Source: Affinundibacterium seohonense
GTDB lineage: Bacteria > Pseudomonadota > Gammaproteobacteria > Burkholderiales > Burkholderiaceae_D
NCBI RefSeq assembly: GCF_014284305.1
Contig: NZ_JACOFW010000006.1
Coordinates: 186,001-250,000, forward strand
Direction: 5' to 3'
Length of the DNA: 64,000 nucleotides
Made by a program: the position numbers and the translations under genes. Positions 28,291 through 37,415 of the stretch are shown piece after piece; positions within the stretch are counted from its first letter, which is position 1, and every line of letters begins with the position of its first letter. The notes beneath the pieces were generated by a model, which saw nothing but the letters and a program-made list of their open reading frames with translations, searched no databases and was not told where the DNA came from.

Positions 28291-28704
28291 TTACTTGTCT
28301 TTGAATGCCCACAATTTACTGCCAGCAAAATTCCAGCACAGAACCAGCCCAGTGGTAAAAACTTGCGCATACCAGTGCCAAACTCCCCATTGCTCAACTA
28401 GTAGCGTCATTAAGCCAAGATTGATACACCAACCGACTGCCAACACACTAAAATATTTGCTAGCCGCCTCAACATGTGATTTGCCACTACCAAAAGTCAA
28501 AAAATAATTCAGTATGTAATTCACTATGGAACCGAGCAGATAGCCGAGGGCTGAGCCGATCACTGCAGGAGACTTTCCGAACGCCGTAAAATGCAGCATC
28601 ACTGCCAATTGTATCGTCACATACTGGACCGCAGTACCCGACAAGCCGACGGCTGCAAATCGTAAAAACTGTTGGATTGCCGGCGATTCTAAAAATGTAA
28701 ACAT
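28291..28704 (-). CDS. GtrA-family membrane protein
   Basis: 137 aa with four TM helices typical of the GtrA/DPMS family (PF04138): FLRFAAVGLSGTAVQYVTIQ at the start, GYLLGSIVNYILNYFLTF (the NY.LN..FTF signature), and WCINLGLMTLLV. GtrA-like proteins move undecaprenyl-linked sugars or otherwise serve cell-surface polysaccharide synthesis. No glycosyltransferase lies beside it here, so the pathway is open. Confidence 0.88.
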   Translation of the reverse strand: MFTFLESPAIQQFLRFAAVGLSGTAVQYVTIQLAVMLHFTAFGKSPAVIGSALGYLLGSIVNYILNYFLTFGSGKSHVEAASKYFSVLAVGWCINLGLMTLLVEQWGVWHWYAQVFTTGLVLCWNFAGSKLWAFKDK

Positions 28705-28830
28705 TGAAGCAGTTCAAATAAGGAGGTGGCGGGAATTATACCTTTCAACATCTTCACCCGAAGTTATTCAGATGAATACGCTAAAATACGGACTCACGCC
28801 AGATCTGGCGTCATCCACACAAGGTATAGC

Positions 28831-29043
28831 ATGAGCGTAGAAGAACGATTAGTAGATTTGGAGATTCGTCTAAGCCGACAAGATGACCTCGTCGACACCT
28901 TGAACATGCAAGTGTATCAACAACAAAAAAAGATCGATGAATTAGAAAAACTTTGTCTCGCGCTGGCTGGTCGATTACGGGAAGTCGCTGTAGCTGCCAA
29001 TCAACGCCAGATACCTGTGGATGAACGGCCGCCGCATTACTAG
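28831..29043 (+). CDS. slyX: SlyX family protein
   Basis: 70 aa from ATG 28831, with AAGG seven bases upstream; the open frame extends to 28726, but that part is not conserved. Short coiled-coil with the SlyX pattern VEERLVDLEIRLSRQDDLVDTLN, ending in the PPHY motif. Function unknown in all species. Convergent with the M29-like gene. Confidence 0.9.
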   Translation: MSVEERLVDLEIRLSRQDDLVDTLNMQVYQQQKKIDELEKLCLALAGRLREVAVAANQRQIPVDERPPHY

Positions 29044-29068
29044 TTCGAAAACATCAAGCGCCGCCATC

Positions 29069-30139
29069 TCAAACAATCCAAGCGCCATCTTTGTAGACCA
29101 CCTGCTCACCCAAGCGCACAGATTCCGTCACGGCAAAGACATCAACATGGTATTTACCGTCGCCACGCTTGAAATTAGGTTTGCCATAAATGCCATGTTT
29201 AGCGCCCAAAGATAAATGTATGCCGCACATGCGTTCATAAGTACCGATATCGCTAACGGTGCGCTCTCGGTTAAAACTGCGATTTAATCCAAAACCAAGC
29301 TCACGAACCCAAACCACCTGCTCGTCTTCTTTAATTTTAGCGATGACCTCATCGAATTCTGGGGTGGAATCAAGCACACTCACCACTTGTCCGCGCTCTA
29401 TGACCAAAGTGATTGGACTGGCTGGTTGATTGACAGAAAACGAGGTGTCGCCAAATACAAAAATACGCACTTTACCGTTCACGGCTTCCAAATCTTTGGC
29501 CTCAGTAAACACTTCCCCAATCGGAAATTGCCCGCCCCAGTTTTTCATACCGCTGTAGTCGCCGATATTCAATTTGGCGTCCTCAAATGGGCAGGCATAG
29601 ACTAATTCTGCGCCTTCGCCACTGTCCAAAACGCCAAACGGTGCCTGATCAATCAACTGCTTGAGCCCACGTCCTACACCGCGATAATACTGTTCGTCAT
29701 AGGCCAGCGAATCAATATAAATCAAAGCCTGTTCTGCTGGCATACGTCCCAAATGCGGATGCTCTATGACCTTTAACTCACGCTTAAATAACTCTACCCT
29801 GACCCGATACGCATCCATACGAAAATTCGTCGTCTGCACCAGCACGACCAAATCTCCAGCCTGCAAAGCATTCAGGCTCGTCATCACGTGCTCTGGACTA
29901 TGCTGATCAAAGTCAATAAACATAGCGTCTGGCAAACATTGACGATAGGCGCTAGTCAACGCCATTGCCAAATCGCTGCGAAGGTCAAACACAACGATGG
30001 CGCGATGTTCTACCGTATGGGAAAAACAAATTTTCACCACTTGGTTTAAATGATGTGCAGCGGTCAAAACCGCGCTGTCTGGCAAAGCGGGGATTAGCCC
30101 CCCGGTAGCATCGGTGATTGTAGCGTTGGCAATTGTCAT
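29069..30139 (-). CDS. M29-like aminopeptidase-T family metalloprotein
   Basis: 356 aa. It resembles the aminopeptidase T (M29)/NicX superfamily. The C-terminal part carries the family ligands: ELGFGLN, a Glu-containing turn, CGIHLSLGAKHG and KYHVDVFA (His and Asp metal ligands). The N-terminal domain is a Rossmann-like sheet (RAIVVFDLRSD, AGDLVVLVQTTNF). Members are metallopeptidases or, as in NicX, ring-opening dioxygenases. The substrate is unknown. It is a single gene, downstream of the spy-like gene but separated by a terminator. Confidence 0.6.
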   Translation of the reverse strand: MTIANATITDATGGLIPALPDSAVLTAAHHLNQVVKICFSHTVEHRAIVVFDLRSDLAMALTSAYRQCLPDAMFIDFDQHSPEHVMTSLNALQAGDLVVLVQTTNFRMDAYRVRVELFKRELKVIEHPHLGRMPAEQALIYIDSLAYDEQYYRGVGRGLKQLIDQAPFGVLDSGEGAELVYACPFEDAKLNIGDYSGMKNWGGQFPIGEVFTEAKDLEAVNGKVRIFVFGDTSFSVNQPASPITLVIERGQVVSVLDSTPEFDEVIAKIKEDEQVVWVRELGFGLNRSFNRERTVSDIGTYERMCGIHLSLGAKHGIYGKPNFKRGDGKYHVDVFAVTESVRLGEQVVYKDGAWIV

Positions 30140-30185
30140 GTGATTACATCGAGATCCGCGTCTTAACTACGTAAAACAGCGGAAA

Positions 30186-30223
30186 AAAAGAAAATGGAGG
30201 CTGATTAACTAAGCCTCCATTTT
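30186..30223 (-). terminator. Intrinsic terminator after the Spy-like gene
   Basis: On the minus strand AAAATGGAGGCT, 9-base loop, AGCCTCCATTTT followed by CTTTTTTT. It is 56 bp past the stop. Confidence 0.9.
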
Positions 30224-30278
30224 ATCGGATAGTCTCACTATGGCTGTGAAATCAGTCATCAATTTCACATAAGTTTGA

Positions 30279-30836
30279 TTATTTCGTAGTGGGTGCCGCC
30301 ATTTGTCCTTCGTGCATATTGTGCTGCATGCGTTTTTGCATACGATTTTGCATACCTTCATGCATACGCATTTTCATACCATGATGCATACGACGATGGT
30401 TGTCATCGAGAATTTTTTGCTGCTCTGGTGTCAACGCCGCATAAAACGTTTTTAACGCATCCAGATGTTGCTGCTGACGTGCCATGCGCTCCTTAGAACG
30501 CTCCAGCATTTTCTCCATCATCGCCGGTGCGGATAGATTCGCCATGGCTTGATGATCTCCTTTAGGTTCATGCATGCCTGCGTGTTGCGGAGACGTCGCT
30601 TCGGTAAATGCCTTCCAAGCTGGTTCTTGCTGCGCGGTCAACTTCAATTTGTCATGCAATTGCATGCGGTGTTTTTCCATTCCAGCTTGCATTCGTTGCT
30701 GCATTTGTTCCATCTTTTTTGCACGCTCTGGAGAAGGGGATGAGCCAGAATTTGCTTGTTGCGCAAAAGCTCCAGCACTCGTTGCAAGGCTAAGTGCTGT
30801 CAAGCCAACAAAAAAAGTGTTCTTTAAGAATTTCAT
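30279..30836 (-). CDS. Spy/CpxP-type periplasmic protein (LTXXQ)
   Basis: 185 aa from ATG 30836 (AAGGAA at 8 bases; the ATG at 30842 is too close to it). Signal peptide to about residue 25 (SAGAFAQQ). Two LTxxQ-type motifs (LTAQQEPAW and LTPEQQKIL) in an all-helical, Met/His/Gln/Lys-rich body. The C-terminus is exceptionally rich in Met, His and Arg. Spy/CpxP proteins are periplasmic chaperones induced by envelope stress. It is divergent from a two-component system, as cpxP is from cpxRA. Metal binding by the Met/His tail is possible. Confidence 0.85.
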   Translation of the reverse strand: MKFLKNTFFVGLTALSLATSAGAFAQQANSGSSPSPERAKKMEQMQQRMQAGMEKHRMQLHDKLKLTAQQEPAWKAFTEATSPQHAGMHEPKGDHQAMANLSAPAMMEKMLERSKERMARQQQHLDALKTFYAALTPEQQKILDDNHRRMHHGMKMRMHEGMQNRMQKRMQHNMHEGQMAAPTTK

Positions 30837-31130
30837 AATCATGTTTCCTTCGTTAAGGTAAATGCGTTGGAATGAAATCCATAGAGGAATTTATCGTCCA
30901 TGAAGCTCATCGAAACTTGCTATGTGCACTGCACATGTGAGACATATTGCGCGCTTTTTGCAATCAGCAAGTGTCAAACTGTACAAAATGTGTTTCGCGT
31001 TGTAACCGTGGCAGTTCAATACCGCTGGCGTGTTTCGATTTGTTTCAATCTTGTTGGGCAGTAACAAGTCGATACAAAACTCATCAAGCAAAATCGTGCA
31101 GAGTCACAAGCCTTGATCAATAATACGGAC

Positions 31131-31853
31131 ATGGAAACGCAAAATACTCTCTTAATCGTCGACGATGATCGTGAAATCCGCAGCTTGCTGGCGGACTACC
31201 TCGAAACGCATGGCTATATCACCTTGATGGCTGGAGATGGTCAGGGCATGTGGGCTTGTCTGGAAAAGCACGCGGTTGATCTGATCGTACTTGATCTCAA
31301 TTTACCTGGTGAAGATGGCCTGACCTTATGCCGTAATTTGCGTGCCAAATCAGACTTACCCGTCATTATGCTGACCGCCCGCAGCGAGCCTTTGGACCGT
31401 ATCTTGGGTTTAGAAATGGGAGCGGATGACTATTTACCCAAACCTTTTGAACCGAGAGAATTATTAGCGCGTATTCGAAGCGTATTGCGTCGCTCCCAAA
31501 CCAATGGCGACAGCGGTGAGATTAATAAACCACAAAAACTCAAATTTGGTGAATGGATGTTAGATCTGGTCGCCCGTCACTTGATCAGCCCAGACAACCG
31601 CGTAATTGCCCTGTCAGGATCAGAATATCGATTACTAAATATCTTTTTAGATCAGCCCAACACCGTGCTCAACCGCGATCAATTGTTAAATATGACCCAA
31701 GGTCGTGATGCGGATCCCTTTGATCGCTCTATCGATATTCAAATTAGCCGCCTACGTCAAAAACTCGGGGAAGATGCGCGTTCGCCGCAAATCATTAAGA
31801 CTGTTCGCAATGGTGGCTATGTGCTGACCGTCAACGTCCACGCCGAAGTTTGA
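31131..31853 (+). CDS. OmpR-family response regulator
   Basis: 240 aa from ATG 31131 (TTG 31113 is an alternative). Receiver domain with the acidic pocket DDD at 11-13 and phospho-Asp about 55 (IVLDLNLPGEDG), Thr in MLTARSEP and Lys in YLPKPFEP. A winged-helix Trans_reg_C domain (about 140-236) ends in RTVRNGGYVL. Transcribed with the sensor kinase 9 bp downstream. The adjacent divergent spy-like gene is the most likely target. Confidence 0.92.
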   Translation: METQNTLLIVDDDREIRSLLADYLETHGYITLMAGDGQGMWACLEKHAVDLIVLDLNLPGEDGLTLCRNLRAKSDLPVIMLTARSEPLDRILGLEMGADDYLPKPFEPRELLARIRSVLRRSQTNGDSGEINKPQKLKFGEWMLDLVARHLISPDNRVIALSGSEYRLLNIFLDQPNTVLNRDQLLNMTQGRDADPFDRSIDIQISRLRQKLGEDARSPQIIKTVRNGGYVLTVNVHAEV

Positions 31854-31862
31854 GCCCCGCAC

Positions 31863-33212
31863 ATGAAACGTTTTGACACCATTTCTGTCCGTATCTTTTC
31901 TGTTCTTCTGTTTGGCATCTTGTGCTCAGCGGCGCTGACTTGGTGGTTAGCCTTTGGTGAACGGCAGCACAGCATCAGCAATGAACGTAACTCCTATCGC
32001 GCTGATCGTGCCAAGCATGCAGAACAACTGATTCATGCAATTAATAATCTGCCAGCGGCTAATCGCGAAGGACTACTCAAAGCAATTCATCGATTTGGTC
32101 TCAAAGTGGTTCCCGTTCCCACACAAATCCCCAACTATCAAGCCAGCACGCCCTATGGAATTGCCCTCAGTGAACGACTGAGCAAATCGTTCACCATCAT
32201 TCCTCTGCCACCAGCCCCTGAAAACTGCCTGATGCGACAGGATGATCGCGGCCCGGTTGATGCATGTGAAGCCTTGATTTTCGTTTTGAGCGATGGCTCG
32301 GGCTTACGTCAAACCATTTTTCCTGCAAAGCCGCCACCTAATCCGATTCAAGCAGAAACTTACTACTATCTTGGTCTGTTCCTCGCCTGTATCGCTGGAC
32401 TCGCGCTATTCGTTTCCCGTATGACGATACGCCCCTTACAACAATTGGCTCAAGCGGCAACCGATTTGGGGCAGGACATTAATCGACCTGCGCTCATAGA
32501 AAGTGGTGCGAAAGAAATTCAACAGGCAATCAAGGCATTCAACTTCATGCAATTGCGCATTCGCGATCACATCCAACAGCGGACACAAATGCTGGCGGCG
32601 ATCACGCACGATCTACAAACACCCTTGACTCGCCTGCGTTTACGCTTAGAAAAAGTCGCCGACAATGAACTACATGACAAGCTGGTCGGTGATCTGTCAA
32701 ATATGCAAATGATGGTAAAAGAAGGTCTCGATTTAGCCCGTAGTATGGACAGTAACGAAAGCTTACAAGCTTTGGATATCGACTCCTTACTCGATAGTAT
32801 ATGTACCGATGCCAGCGATGCTGGACATGATGTCAGCTTAATCGACAAATCCAAAGTCACGGTGATGGCACGTCCACAGGCGTTACGTCGTTGTCTGAAT
32901 AATTTACTCGACAATGCCATCAAATATGGCCATGGTGCGCAGATACACTTACTTCAATCCACCGAAGCCAAACAAAAATGGCTGCACATCTGCGTAAGAG
33001 ATCGTGGCAATGGGATTCCACCCGATCAGCAAAATCGCGTCTTCGAACCTTTTTACCGCATCGAGACGTCACGCTCACGAGAGACTGGTGGTACAGGTTT
33101 GGGACTCACTATCGCGATGAACATCGCGAGGCAGCATAATGGCAAAATCAGTCTGTCGAATTTGCCAGAGGCGGGCTTGGAAGTTCGTTTGAGCCTGCCA
33201 GTAAAAACCTAA
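31863..33212 (+). CDS. Sensor histidine kinase, EnvZ-like
   Basis: 449 aa. TM1 (about 9-30), a periplasmic domain of about 130 residues with a Cys pair (ENCLMR, DACEAL), TM2 (about 167-187), HAMP, then HisKA with the H-box THDLQTPLTRLRLRLE (phospho-His about 249) and a complete HATPase_c domain (N-box NLLDNAIKYG, G-boxes DRGNGIP and GGTGLGL). The H-box is closest to EnvZ-type kinases. The periplasmic domain is not one I recognise. It works with the preceding regulator. Confidence 0.92.
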   Translation: MKRFDTISVRIFSVLLFGILCSAALTWWLAFGERQHSISNERNSYRADRAKHAEQLIHAINNLPAANREGLLKAIHRFGLKVVPVPTQIPNYQASTPYGIALSERLSKSFTIIPLPPAPENCLMRQDDRGPVDACEALIFVLSDGSGLRQTIFPAKPPPNPIQAETYYYLGLFLACIAGLALFVSRMTIRPLQQLAQAATDLGQDINRPALIESGAKEIQQAIKAFNFMQLRIRDHIQQRTQMLAAITHDLQTPLTRLRLRLEKVADNELHDKLVGDLSNMQMMVKEGLDLARSMDSNESLQALDIDSLLDSICTDASDAGHDVSLIDKSKVTVMARPQALRRCLNNLLDNAIKYGHGAQIHLLQSTEAKQKWLHICVRDRGNGIPPDQQNRVFEPFYRIETSRSRETGGTGLGLTIAMNIARQHNGKISLSNLPEAGLEVRLSLPVKT

Positions 33213-33227
33213 TGTAAAACAGCTGGC

Positions 33228-33821
33228 TCAAATGAATCCAAACCATCCGCATAGCGCACCCGCGCCCAACAACCATAACAAATGAATTTGCGTACGCCAA
33301 ACAAGTAGCGCCGAGATGGCGGTCAATAAAGCGACCGCCCATAGTCTCGCGTTGTCGTGCGGCGCGCTTGCCATAATCCATCCGGTTGCCAGCAACAAGC
33401 CAATCACGATCGGTGCCATCCCTAATTTAAAACTGCGCACCACAATCAATTCCCGATTGTGATGACTCCAGTTTGCGAAACTAAAAGTCAGCGTTGCGCT
33501 GGGCAAGATGATCCCCACCATGGCGATCAACACGCCCAGTAAAGCCATCCATAAACTACCGGTATTCGCGCCAACATGCCAGCCCATTAAGGCAACAAAT
33601 AAAACATTCGGTCCTGGCGCCGCCTGCGCCAACGCGACCGATGCATTAAATTGTGCATCACTCATCCAATGTTGTTGGTTCACCAGATAACGATGCATAT
33701 CCGGCAATGTCGATACTGCACCGCCCACTGACAACAATGACAGCAACATAAAGTGCAAAAAAAAGCCCAGCCAATCAAGCCAAGTCAAATCAAGTAAAGT
33801 GATCGCCGGCGCCCCACTCAT
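33228..33821 (-). CDS. chrA: Chromate transporter, second half-protein (CHR)
   Basis: 197 aa membrane protein, a single CHR domain: LSLLSVGGAVSTLPDMHRYLV, then ALAQAAPGPNVLFVALMGW. About six TM segments. Together with the preceding gene it forms a split (short-chain) ChrA; such pairs form a heterodimer with antiparallel topology in the family. Start and stop overlap (ATGA) with the first half. Substrate could be chromate or another oxyanion; no chrB is near. Convergent with the kinase gene, 15 bp apart. Confidence 0.85.
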   Translation of the reverse strand: MSGAPAITLLDLTWLDWLGFFLHFMLLSLLSVGGAVSTLPDMHRYLVNQQHWMSDAQFNASVALAQAAPGPNVLFVALMGWHVGANTGSLWMALLGVLIAMVGIILPSATLTFSFANWSHHNRELIVVRSFKLGMAPIVIGLLLATGWIMASAPHDNARLWAVALLTAISALLVWRTQIHLLWLLGAGALCGWFGFI

Positions 33822-34414
33822 GCTTGCGCTCCAGCGATACGTTTCAACTGACGGTACACCAGAAACATCGACAGACTTCCCAGTGGTAGTAAAACGAAAG
33901 CCAAAGGCACTCGAAAGATCGCTATCGCAAAAAAACTAGTGCCAGCAATCGATGTGGAAACTAATGTGCCAAGAGGATGTGTCTTTAACACTGGCAGTAA
34001 TCGTAATCCGCTAGCGATAATCATGCCGGCCGCGACCGCACTCATACCACGCAAGGCACCAGCAACGCCGGGATGTTGCGCGATTTGTCCATACAAAAGA
34101 ACAACCAGCAATAACAGCAGCAAAGGGAAACACAACATGCCGGCCAAGGCACTCAACGCGCCCGCTAAACCGAAAAAACGATTGCCAATAATCATCGCCA
34201 GATTCACCACATTGGGACCTGGCATGACTTGCGCCACCGCCCACTCTTCGACAAATTCTTCGCGCGTCATCCAGCGTTTTTTATCGACCAATTCGCGTTG
34301 AACGATGGCCACCACACCGCCAAATCCTTGTATGGCTAAAATCGTAAACGACCAAAACAAATCGGCAAGCGAGCGTGGTTGTGCGGGGATAGGAGTCAAT
34401 TGAGGGTCTGGCAT
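33818..34414 (-). CDS. chrA: Chromate transporter, first half-protein (CHR)
   Basis: 198 aa, a single CHR domain: FWSFTILAIQGFGGVVAIVQ, then WAVAQVMPGPNVVNLAMIIG, with about six TM segments. First gene of the two-gene chromate transporter, coupled by a 4-bp overlap to the second half. The two halves share the GFGG and PGPN motifs, the mark of an ancestral duplication. Confidence 0.85.
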   Translation of the reverse strand: MPDPQLTPIPAQPRSLADLFWSFTILAIQGFGGVVAIVQRELVDKKRWMTREEFVEEWAVAQVMPGPNVVNLAMIIGNRFFGLAGALSALAGMLCFPLLLLLLVVLLYGQIAQHPGVAGALRGMSAVAAGMIIASGLRLLPVLKTHPLGTLVSTSIAGTSFFAIAIFRVPLAFVLLPLGSLSMFLVYRQLKRIAGAQA

Positions 34415-34546
34415 TTTTTAAAAAAATGACATGAAAATCATCGAAGTGATGGCCACGATAAGACAGCAAACAAGACGCGATCTACAATTTGCCGCGCCCA
34501 ACAAACATCAGACTCTATCGGATGGTTAGTAGAAATCAAGCGGCCA

Positions 34547-35032
34547 TTAAGTCGCTTTATGATGCTGGCGAATCCGCGCCCGCCATTCACCTATGGCAGC
34601 CAACGCGGCTTGAAATTCACGCTCAATCAGATCCGCTTCCATCGTCGTAATGACTCTGTCCATCATCGCTTCGGATACCGCTTCAGCGGCATTACCAACC
34701 TGACTCATGACACGACAAACCGTTTGCGATAAATCATCGTTAGTAAATTCCTGCGTTTCTGGAACAATAAAACCCGCCATGCCATGTCGTGCCAACATCG
34801 CATGCAGTGGTAACAAAGCGTCTTTCACGCCAGCATCATGACATAAACTGATAATTTCCGAGGTTTCTTCAAAGGAAGGATAATGCGTTTCTATCCCTGG
34901 AGCTAACTTATTGCGCAACACATTCACCGACATTTGCATGCGTGCCGCCAACGCATCTAAACCGCCGGGATAAGCGCGGGCAACTTTGTACAGGGCATCA
35001 TGTTGGTTCATATCGGAATAGCGACGTGTCAT
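34547..35032 (-). CDS. Phage CII-like (CP76) regulatory protein
   Basis: 161 aa from ATG 35032; the frame is open to 35056. An N-terminal helix-turn-helix region (ALYKVARAYPGGLDALAARMQMSVNVLRNKL) has the pattern of the phage regulatory CII/CP76 family (PF06892). The C-terminal half is helical with no recognised fold. Chromosomal stand-alone copies are common in Burkholderiales, and no other phage genes are nearby, so this is not evidence for a prophage. Target genes unknown. Confidence 0.7.
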   Translation of the reverse strand: MTRRYSDMNQHDALYKVARAYPGGLDALAARMQMSVNVLRNKLAPGIETHYPSFEETSEIISLCHDAGVKDALLPLHAMLARHGMAGFIVPETQEFTNDDLSQTVCRVMSQVGNAAEAVSEAMMDRVITTMEADLIEREFQAALAAIGEWRARIRQHHKAT

Positions 35033-35156
35033 GGTTTCTTTTCTTTCGAGATACATTAAAGCAATACGTTTTTACAAATAACTCATGGCATAGCGCTGAG
35101 TTCTAATTGACAGGCATTGTACCGAATCAATATTGAAATAACCATGTCCCATTTGC

Positions 35157-36068
35157 TTAGGACAAGCGCTCATGCAACAGACGCAACCATCGGTCGCTCC
35201 CCTCACCATCACTCACTACCAAGGCGAAATCTGTCACCGTTCTGGCAGCGCGTTCCAATAATTGTATGTCCGCCTCATGTTGACGAGCCACGTGTGGATC
35301 TTCCAAAAACACGATGCGCCGTATCTTTTTTTCCAAGACCAACTCAGCGATCTGCGCATCTCCGCCCATCGGCCCAGACAAAAAAGGCTGCACCCAGTGT
35401 CGTCCCAGTTCTTCACCTTTCATCCTGCACGCCAATTGATTCAGCAATGATCCGGTGGTACCAGTCGCATAACGATGGGCAAATCGATCGAGTAAGGAAA
35501 AATGCTTTTCCGCGATCTGCAACATGCTCTGTTTCAAAGCATCGTGCGCGATTAAGGCAATGCTCTCATGTTGTAAATCCAGCCCTAAACCATCGCTAAA
35601 ATGGTCACGGCCGCCAGCGGCAAGTGCTTCTAATTCCAACCATTCGCAAGCAGCAGCCAAGGTCGATAAAAAAGGTTTGCGGTGTATCACACACTGACGC
35701 TTGAGCGCCAAAGCTTCGGGGAAAATCGACGAGTGGTCAACTGGGTCGATCAAATAAATCACCGCATCAATTGAGTTATGCGGATCGCTATTGACTACGT
35801 GGGCGGCCAGCTTCATCAGACCACCATCGCGTCCGTAAGGAAAGCGCACATGCGGACTGCATAGTTCCAGTAAGCCATGCGTCTGGATCGCATCCAAGGT
35901 ACGCCCAACGACGACCCATTCAATATCCAGTGCCTGAATGGATTTTGCCGCCCGTTGAAATAGTTGAACCAGCGCCGAGTCTGGCGCATCTTGATGAGCA
36001 CGATTGGCGATCAGTCCTATACGTAAAGTAGGCGAATGTGTCTTAAGGTCTGAGGCGTCATTCATCAT
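35157..36068 (-). CDS. Tandem methylglyoxal-synthase-domain protein
   Basis: 303 aa with two MGS-like domains; bacterial MgsA is about 150 aa. The C-terminal one (about 168-300) keeps all MgsA landmarks: IALIAHD (His/Asp 175-176), phosphate loop ATGTTG (201-206), SGPMGGD (Asp 237), EDP (Asp 257) and HEAD (His 264, Asp 267). The N-terminal one (about 14-140) has the same fold signature (RIGLIANRAH, FPYGRDGG, VIYLIDPVD) but lacks the HD pair and the TGTTG loop, so it is probably regulatory. The predicted reaction is dihydroxyacetone phosphate to methylglyoxal plus phosphate. Upstream and downstream genes give no pathway clue. Confidence 0.75.
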   Translation of the reverse strand: MMNDASDLKTHSPTLRIGLIANRAHQDAPDSALVQLFQRAAKSIQALDIEWVVVGRTLDAIQTHGLLELCSPHVRFPYGRDGGLMKLAAHVVNSDPHNSIDAVIYLIDPVDHSSIFPEALALKRQCVIHRKPFLSTLAAACEWLELEALAAGGRDHFSDGLGLDLQHESIALIAHDALKQSMLQIAEKHFSLLDRFAHRYATGTTGSLLNQLACRMKGEELGRHWVQPFLSGPMGGDAQIAELVLEKKIRRIVFLEDPHVARQHEADIQLLERAARTVTDFALVVSDGEGSDRWLRLLHERLS

Positions 36069-36103
36069 AATCGGGACAATCTAAAATCGGTAAAAAGGGA
36101 CAA

Positions 36104-37399
36104 CTACAAACGTTCCATGCTGTGGCGATTAAATTCCTCGCACCAGTCAATTAACTCGCTTCCTAGCATCGGCTGTGCAAAATAAAAACCTTGAATTTCG
36201 TCGCAGCCCATTAATCGCAGTGCATTTAATCCAGATTCTTGCTCCACACCTTCCGCCACGACTGAGAGACCAAAGTTGTGCGCTAAGCCAATAATGCTTT
36301 GCACAATTTGTTTATCTTGCTTAGAGCTGATCATCCCTTGCACAAAAACCCGGTCAATTTTGAGTTCATCAATCGGAAAACGACGCAAATAGGCAAGTGA
36401 AGAATAACCTGTACCAAAATCATCAATCGATAAGCGAAAGCCTAAATCCTTCAATTCAAATAACAAGGCCGTCGTATGTTCAATATCATGAATAAAGGCA
36501 CTTTCCGTGACCTCTAAGCCTATCGATGATGCTGGCATATTCCAGACTTTGAGCATACGCTCCAACACTTTTGGTAGCTGCTCAAGTGCCAATAAACGTG
36601 CAGACAAATTGACCCAGACCACGACATGCAAACCCTGACGTTCCCAGTTTGCAGCCTCTTGTAAAACCTTATTAAACACCTGCATGGTTAGCTGTTCAAT
36701 CAAACCATATTGTTCTGCGGTATCGATCAAAATATTAGTGGCCACACTTTGTGCATGCTCTGCAGGCCAGCGTACCAAAGCTTCTACCGATTTGATGCTC
36801 TTGGATCGCAAATCCACCTTAGGCTGATAATGCATTTCCAAAGCATTGTCATCAAGTACCTGCTTGACCGCGCGCGGCAAATCATCTGGGCGATTACGCT
36901 GATCGCGTTTCACCATGGCGAATTCAAATCGCAAATTATTTGACTGCGCATTCTTCATCGCTTGATCTGCGATACGCAAGACTTCGGTTGCACTAAGTGC
37001 ATGTAAAGGCGCACAGGCGATACCTATACTGGGATGAAAAAAAATCGTATGGGATTCAATTTTTAAGGGCACGCTCAAGACATTCAATAAACGATGCCCG
37101 GCCAAGACCGCCAATGCTTCGGAAGAAAGATTGGGCAAAATAAACCAGCACTCATCCTCTGTCGCAAACACAAAGCGATCCTTGGCCCGCAAGCTGGGAT
37201 ACAAAGCTTCACAAATATGTTGCTGTACGATGTTCGCGTATTGTGAATTTAAGAGCGCCTGCAAGCGATCACTACGTTGCAAGGATACGACCAACACGGC
37301 AACTAAATTCTGTTCGGCGACATACTGAATCTCATTTTCCAACATGGACATAAATCCATCCAAATTGTCGATCAAAGCGTATTTTTGTGGTGTTGTCAT
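36104..37399 (-). CDS. c-di-GMP phosphodiesterase (EAL) with degenerate GGDEF
   Basis: 431 aa from ATG 37399; an ATG at 37435 overlaps the upstream gene but has no RBS. The N-terminal GGDEF fold lost its signature (ATEDECWF at the GGDEF place), so it cannot cyclise. The EAL domain is complete: EALVRWP, NLSARL, GLEVTES, SIDDFGTGYSSL, LKIDRVFV, VAEGVEQE. It should hydrolyse c-di-GMP. It lies 16 bp after the HD-GYP gene in the same transcription unit. Confidence 0.9.
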   Translation of the reverse strand: MTTPQKYALIDNLDGFMSMLENEIQYVAEQNLVAVLVVSLQRSDRLQALLNSQYANIVQQHICEALYPSLRAKDRFVFATEDECWFILPNLSSEALAVLAGHRLLNVLSVPLKIESHTIFFHPSIGIACAPLHALSATEVLRIADQAMKNAQSNNLRFEFAMVKRDQRNRPDDLPRAVKQVLDDNALEMHYQPKVDLRSKSIKSVEALVRWPAEHAQSVATNILIDTAEQYGLIEQLTMQVFNKVLQEAANWERQGLHVVVWVNLSARLLALEQLPKVLERMLKVWNMPASSIGLEVTESAFIHDIEHTTALLFELKDLGFRLSIDDFGTGYSSLAYLRRFPIDELKIDRVFVQGMISSKQDKQIVQSIIGLAHNFGLSVVAEGVEQESGLNALRLMGCDEIQGFYFAQPMLGSELIDWCEEFNRHSMERL

Positions 37400-37415
37400 A
37401 TGTGCTTTACTCTCT

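Noticed and set aside
28726-28830. AGGAGG at 28721-28726 as RBS for an extended SlyX
   Set aside because: It abuts the GTG with no spacer, and the extra residues are not conserved in SlyX; ATG 28831 with AAGG fits.
34547-35032. CII-like gene as part of a prophage
   Set aside because: No integrase, capsid, tail or lysis genes nearby; such genes occur as stand-alone chromosomal copies.
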